This document shows, in pieces, positions 12,101 to 24,100 of a stretch of DNA of 64,000 nt. The notes beneath the pieces are model-generated. The model saw nothing but the letters and a program-made list of their open reading frames with translations. It ran no database searches and had not been told where the DNA came from. Source of the DNA: CBDCWO01 sp965223405 (GTDB lineage: Bacteria > Bacteroidota > Bacteroidia > Chitinophagales > Saprospiraceae); the NCBI GenBank assembly GCA_965223405.1, contig CBDCWO010000006.1:186001-250000 (forward strand). Reading direction: 5' to 3'. The number at the start of each line of letters is the position of its first letter. Positions within the stretch are counted from its first letter, which is position 1. Position numbers and translations under genes: made by a program.

Positions 12101-15100
12101 CGGTATACGGTCGTATCCCAACTCACCGCCCCACAATCATCCATAGCCATAGCCCCTCCCTGCATATCTATCCAACTACTAAAGTCTATACCATTACCCA
12201 TTCCATCACACTCTACGGTCATATCACTCGCCACTACCGTAATATTCGGTGGCGTATCGTCTATTATCGTCAAATCCGCTATCACCGAATCCACATTCCC
12301 ACAATCATCCGTAGCATAAAACGTAATCGTGATACTACTGCCTCCGCAGTCATCCGGAGTCATACCAAAGTTATTCGTCCACATCACCGTATCACTGCAA
12401 TTATCCATCGCGGTGGCTCCTCCCACCGTATCCAGCCAATTCTGTAAGGCAACCACACTCACACTACAATCTATCGTAATATCAGCTGGGTCCGTCAACA
12501 CCGGTTCCGTCGTATCCTCAATGATAAATTTCGCCGCTGTCGTATCTGCATTCCCACAGCCATCTATTGCTATGAACAATACACTATCCGTATAAGTATT
12601 TCCACACATAACCGTGCGATAGACAGTCGTATCCCAGCTCACCCCACTACACTCATCCGTCGCCATAGCACCTCCATGATTGTCAATCCAGGTACTGAAT
12701 TCACTGCTATTGCCCATTCCATCACATTCAACCGTCATGTCGCTGGCCATCGGACTGATAACCGGTGGCAGGGTATCCACTATCTGTATAATTATGTAAA
12801 ATGTATCTGAATTTCCACAATCATCTTCGGCTACCCATTCTCTCCGGAATATACGTTCCCCAGGACAGCCTATCATATTATTCACATCATCCTCAATCAA
12901 CAGCACATTAGTGCAATTCTCCATCGTCTCCGGTTGTACAGTAGCTACCGTCTCGGTACAATAAAAAGTTAACGTATCTCCCAACATATAATCATTGCTG
13001 ATTATCGCTGGTCGTGTCGTATCCTGAATAGTGAATATGCCCGTTACCGTATCTGCTAATCCACAGGCATCGATCGCGATAAACAATACACTATCCCTGC
13101 GTGGAGCAGTAGGCCCGCTGCCACAAATAAAGGTCCGGTATACCGTCGTATCCCATGTAATCACCCCACAATCATCCGTCGCCATCGCTCCGCCATGACT
13201 GTCGATCCACATCCCAAATATTACCGTATTACCCGCTCCATCACAGTCTACTGTCGTATCCTGAGGCAAGGCCATAAACATTGGCGGTACGGTGTCCTGC
13301 ACTACAATGATCTGGTCACAACTGTCCATATTACCACAGGCATCAATTACATACCATCTCCTCACCACATCAAATACTCCATCACATCCGCCAGGTGTAA
13401 CCATATCCGTATGAGTTACTACAGGACTTGCATCACATACATCACTTACTCCGGTTGGACTTCCCAAAACTGCTATGCTCGTGTCCGCCGGACAATCCAG
13501 CGTCACATTCGCAGGGCAACTCAACATCGGAGCCTGCGTATCTTCAATAATAAATTTCGCTACCGTCGTATCCGCATTCCCACAGGCATCGATCGCGATA
13601 AACAATACACTATCGGTCCTCGTATTGCCACACATATCCATCCGATATACAGTTGTATCCCAGGTCACACCACTACAGTCATCTGTGGCCATCGCGCCTC
13701 CATGACTATCGATCCAAGTACCAAATTCACTATCATTACCCATTCCGTCACATTCCACTGTCATCTCACCGGCCTGCGCCGAAAATATAGGCGGAGCAGT
13801 ATCTTCTATGATAAATTTGGCTCTGGTGGTATCTCGATTATCACATTCGTCAATGACTATAAACAATACACTGTCGGTATAAGTATTTCCACACATTGGT
13901 GTCCGGTATACAGTGGTATCCCAGGTTAACGTACCGCAGTCATCACTCGCCATAGCCCCCCCGCGATTATCAATCCAGGTACTGAATTCACCGCTATTGC
14001 CCATTCCGTCGCATTCCACCATCATATCACTCGCCGGCACCGAAAATACCGGAGGCGAAGTATCTTCAATAGTAAATATCGCGCTCATGGTATCCGCCAA
14101 TCCACAAGCATCGATCGCGATAAACAACACACTATCCCGTCTCGTGTTTCCACATAGTAAGGTACGATATACAGTCGTATCCCAAGTCACCATACCGCAA
14201 GCATCCGTGGCCATAGCCCCTCCCTGCATATCTATCCAACTACTAAAATCTATACCATTACCACTACCGTCACACTCTACCGAAAAATCACTCGGAGATA
14301 CGGTAAGCATGGGTGGGGTCGTATCTTCTATGATAAATTTTGCAATCGTCGTATCCGCATTCATACAGGCATCGATCGCGATAAACAACACACTATCTAC
14401 TCTTGTATTCCCACACATCGGTATCCGGTATACGGTCGTATCCCAACTCACCGCCCCACAATCATCCATAGCCATAGCCCCTCCCTGCATATCTATCCAA
14501 CTACTAAAGTCTATACCATTACCCATTCCATCACACTCTACGGTCATATCACTCGCCACTACCGTAATATTCGGTGGCGTATCGTCTATTATCGTCAAAT
14601 CGGCCATCACCGAATCCACATTCCCACAATCATCCGTAGCATAAAACGTAATCGTGATACTACTGCCTCCGCAGTCATCCGGAGTCATACCAAAGTTATT
14701 CGTCCACATCACCGTATCACTGCAATTATCCATCGCGGTGGCTCCTCCCACCGTATCCAGCCAATTCTGTAAGGCAACCACACTCACACTACAATCTATC
14801 GTAATATCAGCTGGGTCCGTCAACACCGGTTCCGTCGTATCCTCAATGATAAATTTCGCCGTTGTCGTATCTGCATTCCCACAGCCATCTATTGCTATGA
14901 ACAATACACTATCCGTATAAGTATTTCCACACATAACCGTGCGATAGACAGTCGTATCCCAGCTCACCCCACTACACTCATCCGTCGCCATAGCACCTCC
15001 ATGATTGTCAATCCAGGTACTAAATTCACTGCTATTGCCCATTCCATCACATTCAACCGTCATGTCGCTGGCCATCGGACTGATAACCGGTGGCAGGGTA

Positions 15101-18100
15101 TCCACAATCTGTATAATTATGTAAAATGTATCTGAATTTCCACAATCATCTTCGGCTACCCATTCTCTCCGGAATATACGTTCCCCAGGACAGCCTATCA
15201 TATTATTCACATCATCCTCAATCAACAGCACATTAGTGCAATTCTCCATCGTCTCCGGTTGTACAGTAGCTACCGTCTCGGTACAATAAAAAGTTAACGT
15301 ATCTCCCAACATATAATCATTGCTGATTATCGTTGGTCGTGTCGTATCCTGAATAGTGAATATGCCCGTTACCGTATCTGCTAATCCACAGGCATCGATC
15401 GCGATAAACAATACACTATCCCTGCGTGGAGCAGTAGGCCCGCTGCCACAAATAAAGGTCCGGTATACCGTCGTATCCCATGTAATCACCCCACAATCAT
15501 CCGTCGCCATCGCTCCGCCATGACTGTCGATCCACATCCCAAATATTACCGTATTACCCGCTCCATCACAGTCTACTGTCGTATCCTGAGGTAAGGCCAT
15601 AAACATTGGAGGTACGGTGTCCTGCACCACAATGATCTGGTCACAACTGTCCATATTACCACAGGCATCAATTACATACCATCTCCTCACCACATCAAAT
15701 ACTCCATCACATCCGCCAGGTGTAACCATATCCGTATGAGTTACTACAGGACTTGCATCACATACATCACTTACTCCGGTTGGACTTCCCAAAACTGCTA
15801 TGCTCGTGTCCGCCGGACAATCCAACGTCACATTTGCAGGGCAACTCATCACCGGAGCCTGCGTATCTTCAATAATAAATTTCGCTACCGTCGTATCCGC
15901 ATTCCCACAGGCATCGATCGCGATAAACAATACACTATCGGTCCTCGTATTGCCACACATATCCATCCGATATACAGTTGTATCCCAGCTCACACCACTA
16001 CAGTCATCTGTGGCCATTGCGCCTCCATGACTATCGATCCAAGTACCAAATTCACTATCATTACCCATTCCGTCGCATTCCACTGTCATCTCACCGGCCT
16101 GCACCGAAAATATAGGCGGAGTAGTATCTTCTATGATAAATTTGGCTCTGGTGGTATCCCGATTATCACATTCGTCAATGACTATAAACAATACACTGTC
16201 GGTATAGGTATTTCCACACATAACCGTGCGATAGACAGTCGTATCCCAACTCACCCCACTACACTCATCCGTCGCCATAGCGCCTCCATGATTGTCAATC
16301 CAGGTACTGAATTCACTGCTATTGCCCATTCCATCACATTCAACCGTCATGTCGCTGGCCATCGGACTGATAACCGGTGGTAGGGTATCCACTATCTGTA
16401 TAATTATGTAAAATGTATCTGAATTTCCACAATCATCTTCGGCTACCCATTCTCTCCGGAATATACGTTCCCCAGGACAGCCTATCATATTATTCACATC
16501 ATCCTCAATCAACAGCACATTAGTGCAATTCTCCATCGTCTCCGGTTGTACAGTAGCTACCGTCTCGGTACAATAAAAAGTTAACGTATCTCCCAACATA
16601 TAATCATTGCTGATTATCGCTGGTCGTGTCGTATCCTGAATAGTGAATATGCCCGTTACCGTATCTGCTAATCCACAGGCATCGATCGCGATAAACAATA
16701 CACTATCCCTGCGTGGAGCAGTAGGCCCGCTGCCACAAATAAAAGTCCGGTATACCGTCGTATCCCATGTAATCACCCCACAATCATCCGTAGCCATCGC
16801 TCCGCCATGACTGTCGATCCACATCCCAAATATTACCGTATTACCCGCTCCATCACAGTCTACTGTCGTATCCTGAGGCAAGGCCATAAACATTGGAGGT
16901 ACGGTGTCCTGTACTACAATGATCTGGTCACAACTGTCCTGATTACCACAGGCATCAATTACATACCATCTCCTCACCACATCAAATACTCCATCACATC
17001 CGCCAGGTGTAACCATATCCGTATGAGTTACTACAGGACTTGCATCACATACATCACTTACTCCGGTTGGACTTCCCAAAACTGCTATGCTCGTGTCCGC
17101 CGGACAATCCAACGTCACATTTGCAGGGCAACTCATCACCGGAGCCTGCGTATCTTCAATAATAAATTTCGCTACCGTCGTATCCGCATTCCCACAGGCA
17201 TCGATCGCGATAAACAATACACTATCGGTCCTCGTATTGCCACACATATCCATCCGATATACAGTTGTATCCCAGCTCACACCACTACAGTCATCTGTGG
17301 CCATTGCGCCTCCATGACTATCGATCCAAGTACCAAATTCACTATCATTACCCATTCCGTCGCATTCCACTGTCATCTCACCGGCCTGCACCGAAAATAT
17401 AGGCGGAGTAGTATCTTCTATGATAAATTTGGCTCTGGTGGTATCCCGATTATCACATTCGTCAATGACTATAAACAATACACTGTCGGTATAGGTATTT
17501 CCACACATAACCGTGCGATAGACAGTCGTATCCCAGCTCAACATACCGCAGACATCACTCGCCATTGCCCCCCCGCGATTATCAATCCAGGTACTGAATT
17601 CACCGCTATTGCCCATTCCGTCGCATTCCACCATCATATCACTCGCCGGCACCGAAAATACCGGAGGCGAAGTATCTTCAATAGTAAATATCGCGCTCAT
17701 GGTATCCGCCAATCCACAAGCATCGATCGCGATAAACAACACACTATCCCGTCTCGTGTTTCCACATAGTAAGGTACGATATACAGTCGTATCCCAAGTC
17801 ACCATACCGCAAGCATCCGTGGCCATAGCCCCTCCCTGCATATCTATCCAACTACTAAAGTCTATACCATTACCACTACCGTCACACTCTACCGAAAAAT
17901 CACTCGGAGATACGGTAAGCATGGGTGGGGTCGTATCTTCTATGATAAATTTTGCAATCGTCGTATCCGCATTCATACAGGCATCGATCGCGATAAACAA
18001 CACACTATCTACTCTTGTATTCCCACACATCGGCATCCGGTATACGGTCGTATCCCAACTCACCGCCCCACAATCATCCATAGCCATAGCCCCTCCCTGC

Positions 18101-21100
18101 ATATCTATCCAACTACTAAAGTCTATACCATTACCCATTCCATCACACTCTACGGTCATATCACTCGCCACTACCGTAATATTCGGTGGCGTATCGTCTA
18201 TTATCGTCAAATCCGCTATCACCGAATCCACATTCCCACAATCATCCGTAGCATAAAACGTAATCGTGATACTACTGCCTCCGCAGTCATCCGGAGTCAT
18301 ACCAAAGTTATTCGTCCACATCACCGTATCACTGCAATTATCCATCGCGGTGGCTCCTCCCACCGTATCCAGCCAATTCTGTAAGGCAACCACACTCACA
18401 CTACAATCTATCGTAATATCAGCTGGGTCCGTCAACACCGGTTCCGTCGTATCCTCAATGATAAATTTCGCCGCTGTCGTATCTGCATTCCCACAGCCAT
18501 CTATTGCTATGAACAATACACTATCCGTATAAGTATTTCCACACATAACCGTGCGATAGACAGTCGTATCCCAGCTCACCCCACTACACTCATCCGTCGC
18601 CATAGCACCTCCATGATTGTCAATCCAGGTACTGAATTCACTGCTATTGCCCATTCCATCACATTCAACCGTCATGTCGCTGGCCATCGGACTGATAACC
18701 GGTGGCAGGGTATCCACTATCTGTATAATTATGTAAAATGTATCTGAATTTCCACAATCATCTTCGGCTACCCATTCTCTCCGGAATATACGTTCCCCAG
18801 GACAGCCTATCATATTATTCACATCATCCTCAATCAACAGCACATTAGTGCAATTCTCCATCGTCTCCGGTTGTACAGTAGCTACCGTCTCGGTACAATA
18901 AAAAGTTAACGTATCTCCCAACATATAATCATTGCTGATTATCGCTGGTCGTGTCGTATCCTGAATAGTGAATATGCCCGTTACCGTATCTGCTAATCCA
19001 CAGGCATCGATCGCGATAAACAATACACTATCCCTGCGTGGAGCAGTAGGCCCGCTGCCACAAATAAAGGTCCGGTATACCGTCGTATCCCATGTAATCA
19101 CCCCACAATCATCCGTCGCCATCGCTCCGCCATGACTGTCGATCCACATCCCAAATATTACCGTATTACCCGCTCCATCACAGTCTACTGTCGTATCCTG
19201 AGGTAAGGCCATAAACATTGGAGGTACGGTGTCCTGCACCACAATGATCTGTATACACGTATTCTCATTGCCACAGCTATCTATTGCCGTCCACGTCCGA
19301 TTAATCGTATAGTGGTCTGCACAAATACCCGTTACAATCATATCCGTAAACGTAATTTCTGTAACGACATCCGTACAATTATCTGTAGCCGTAGCGGTAC
19401 CCAAATTACCCGGACTAATATCTTCAGTACAATTTATGATAGTATCTGACGGACAAACAATCTCCGGACGCATCGTATCCTGCACCACAATCGTCTGTAT
19501 ACACCTATTCTCATTGCCACAGCTATCTATTGCCGTCCACGTCCGATTAATCGTATAGTGGTCTGCACAAATACCCGTTACAATCATATCCGTAAACGTA
19601 ATTTCTGTAACGACATCCGTACAATTATCTGTAGCCGTAGCGGTACCCAAATTACCCGGACTAATATCTTCAGTACAATTTATGATAGTATCTGACGGAC
19701 AAACAATCTCCGGACGCATCGTATCCTGCACCACAATGATCTGTATACACGTATTCTCATTGCCACAGCTATCTATTGCCGTCCACGTCCGATTAATCGT
19801 ATAGTGGTCTGCACAAATACCCGTTACAATCATATCCGTAAACGTAATTTCTGTAACGACATCCGTACAATTATCTGTAGCCGTAGCGGTACCCAAATTA
19901 CCCGGACTAATATCTTCAGTACAATTTATGATAGTATCTGACGGACAAACAATCTCCGGACGCATCGTATCCTGCACCACAATCGTCTGTATACACCTAT
20001 TCTCATTGCCACAGCTATCTATTGCCGTCCACGTCCGATTAATCGTATAGCGGTCTGCACAAATACCCGTTACAATCATATCCGTAAACGTAATTTCTGT
20101 AACGACATCCGTACAATTATCTGTAGCCGTAGCGGTACCCAAATTACCCGGACTAATATCTTCAGTACAATTTATGATAGTATCTGATGGACAAACAATC
20201 TCCGGACGCATCGTATCCTGCACCACAATCGTCTGTATACACGTATTCTCATTGCCACAGCTATCTATTGCCGTCCACGTCCGATTAATCGTATAGTGGT
20301 CTGCACAAATACCCGTTACAATCATATCCGTAAACGTAATTTCTGTAACGACATCCGTACAATTATCTGTAGCCGTAGCGGTACCCAAATTACCCGGACT
20401 AATATCTTCAGTACAATTTATGATAGTATCTGACGGACAAACAATCTCCGGACGCATCGTATCCTGCACCACAATCGTCTGTATACACGTATTCTCATTG
20501 CCACAGCTATCTATTGCCGTCCACGTCCGATTAATCGTATAGCGGTCTGCACAAATACCCGTTACAATCATATCCGTAAACGTAATTTCTGTAACGACAT
20601 CCGTACAATTATCTGTAGCCGTAGCGGTACCCAAATTACCCGGACTAATATCTTCAGTACAATTTATGATAGTATCTGACGGACAAACAATCTCCGGACG
20701 CATCGTATCCTGCACCACAATCGTCTGTATACACGTATTCTCATTGCCACAGCTATCTATTGCCGTCCACGTCCGATTAATCGTATAGCGGTCTGCACAA
20801 ATACCCGTTACAATCATATCCGTAAACGTAATTTCTGTAACGACATCCGTACAATTATCTGTAGCCGTAGCGGTACCCAAATTACCCGGACTAATATCTT
20901 CAGTACAATTTATGATAGTATCTGACGGACAAACAATCTCCGGACGCATCGTATCCTGCACCACAATCGTCTGTATACACGTATTCTCATTGCCACAGCT
21001 ATCTATTGCCGTCCACGTCCGATTAATCGTATAGTGGTCTGCACAAATACCCGTTACAATCATATCCGTAAACGTAATTTCTGTAACGACATCCGTACAA

Positions 21101-24100
21101 TTATCTGTAGCCGTAGCGGTACCCAAATTACCCGGACTAATATCTTCAGTACAATTTATGATAGTATCTGACGGACAAACAATCTCCGGACGCATCGTAT
21201 CCTGCACCACAATCGTCTGTATACACGTATTCTCATTGCCACAGCTATCTATTGCCGTCCACGTCCGATTAATCGTATAGTGGTCTGCACAAATACCCGT
21301 TACAATCATATCCGTAAACGTAATTTCTGTAACGACATCCGTACAATTATCTGTAGCCGTAGCGGTACCCAAATTACCCGGACTAATATCTTCAGTACAA
21401 TTTATGATAGTATCTGACGGACAAACAATCTCCGGACGCATCGTATCCTGCACCACAATCGTCTGTATACACCTATTCTCATTGCCACAGCTATCTATTG
21501 CCGTCCACGTCCGATTAATCGTATAGCGGTCTGCACAAATACCCGTTACAATCATATCCGTAAACGTAATTTCTGTAACGACATCCGTACAATTATCTGT
21601 AGCCGTAGCGGTACCCAAATTACCCGGACTAATATCTTCAGTACAATTTATGATAGTATCTGACGGACAAACAATCTCCGGACGCATCGTATCCTGCACC
21701 ACAATCGTCTGTATACACGTATTCTCATTGCCACAGCTATCTATTGCCGTCCACGTCCGATTAATCGTATAGTGGTCTGCACAAATACCCGTTACAATCA
21801 TATCCGTAAACGTAATTTCTGTAACGACATCCGTACAATTATCTGTAGCCGTAGCGGTACCCAAATTACCCGGACTAATATCTTCAGTACAATTTATGAT
21901 AGTATCTGACGGACAAACAATCTCCGGACGCATCGTATCCTGCACCACAATCGTCTGTATACACGTATTCTCATTGCCACAGCTATCTATTGCCGTCCAC
22001 GTCCGATTAATCGTATAGTGGTCTGCACAAATACCCGTTACAATCATATCCGTAAACGTAATTTCTGTAACGACATCCGTACAATTATCTGTAGCCGTAG
22101 CGGTACCCAAATTACCCGGACTAATATCTTCAGTACAATTTATGATAGTATCTGACGGACAAACAATCTCCGGACGCATCGTATCCTGCACCACAATCGT
22201 CTGTATACACCTATTCTCATTGCCACAGCTATCTATTGCCGTCCACGTCCGATTAATCGTATAGCGGTCTGCACAAATACCCGTTACAATCATATCCGTA
22301 AACGTAATTTCTGTAACGACATCCGTACAATTATCTGTAGCCGTAGCGGTACCCAAATTACCCGGACTAATATCTTCAGTACAATTTATGATAGTATCTG
22401 ATGGACAAACAATCTCCGGACGCATCGTATCCTGCACCACAATCGTCTGTATACACGTATTCTCATTGCCACAGCTATCTACTGCCGTCCACGTCCGATT
22501 AATCGTATAGTGGTCTGCACAAATACCCGTTACAATCATATCCGTAAACGTAATTTCTGTAACGACATCCGTACAATTATCTGTAGCCGTAGCGGTACCC
22601 AAATTACCCGGACTAATATCTTCAGTACAATTTATGATAGTATCTGATGGACAAACAATCTCCGGACGCATCGTATCCTGCACCACAATCGTCTGTATAC
22701 ACGTATTCTCATTGCCACAGCTATCTACTGCCGTCCACGTCCGATTAATCGTATAGTGGTCTGCACAAATACCCGTTACAATCATATCCGTAAACGTAAT
22801 TTCTGTAACGACATCCGTACAATTATCTGTAGCCGTAGCGGTACCCAAATTACCCGGACTAATATCTTCAGTACAATTTATGATAGTATCTGACGGACAA
22901 ACAATCTCCGGACGCATCGTATCCTGCACCACAATCGTCTGTATACACGTATTCTCATTGCCACAGCTATCTATTGCCGTCCACGTCCGATTAATCGTAT
23001 AGTGGTCTGCACAAATACCCGTTACAATCATATCCGTAAACGTAATTTCTGTAACGACATCCGTACAATTATCTGTAGCCGTAGCGGTACCCAAATTACC
23101 CGGACTAATATCTTCAGTACAATTTATGATAGTATCTGACGGACAAACAATCTCCGGACGCATCGTATCCTGCACCACAATGATCTGTATACACGTATTC
23201 TCATTGCCACAGCTATCTATTGCCGTCCACGTCCGATTAATCGTATAGTGGTCTGCACAAATACCCGTTACAATCATATCCGTAAACGTAATTTCTGTAA
23301 CGACATCCGTACAATTATCTGTAGCCGTAGCGGTACCCAAATTACCCGGACTAATATCTTCAGTACAATTTATGATAGTATCTGACGGACAAACAATCTC
23401 CGGACGCATCGTATCCTGCACCACAATCGTCTGTATACACCTATTCTCATTGCCACAGCTATCTATTGCCGTCCACGTCCGATTAATCGTATAGCGGTCT
23501 GCACAAATACCCGTTACAATCATATCCGTAAACGTAATTTCTGTAACGACATCCGTACAATTATCTGTAGCCGTAGCGGTACCCAAATTACCCGGACTAA
23601 TATCTTCAGTACAATTTATGATAGTATCTGACGGACAAACAATCTCCGGACGCATCGTATCCTGCACCACAATCGTCTGTATACACGTATTCTCATTGCC
23701 ACAGCTATCTATTGCCGTCCACGTCCGATTAATCGTATAGTGGTCTGCACAAATACCCGTTACAATCATATCCGTAAACGTAATTTCTGTAACGACATCC
23801 GTACAATTATCTGTAGCCGTAGCGGTACCCAAATTACCCGGACTAATATCTTCAGTACAATTTATGATAGTATCTGACGGACAAACAATCTCCGGACGCA
23901 TCGTATCCTGCACCACAATCGTCTGTATACACGTATTCTCATTGCCACAGCTATCTATTGCCGTCCACGTCCGATTAATCGTATAGTGGTCTGCACAAAT
24001 ACCCGTTACAATCATATCCGTAAACGTAATTTCTGTAACGACATCCGTACAATTATCTGTAGCCGTAGCGGTACCCAAATTACCCGGACTAATATCTTCA

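Noticed and set aside
11588..18532. Many plus-strand open frames of 76-320 codons antisense to giant gene 1
   Set aside because: They recur with the 2325-bp super-repeat, have no signal or domain features, and are frame shadows of the repeated minus-strand gene.
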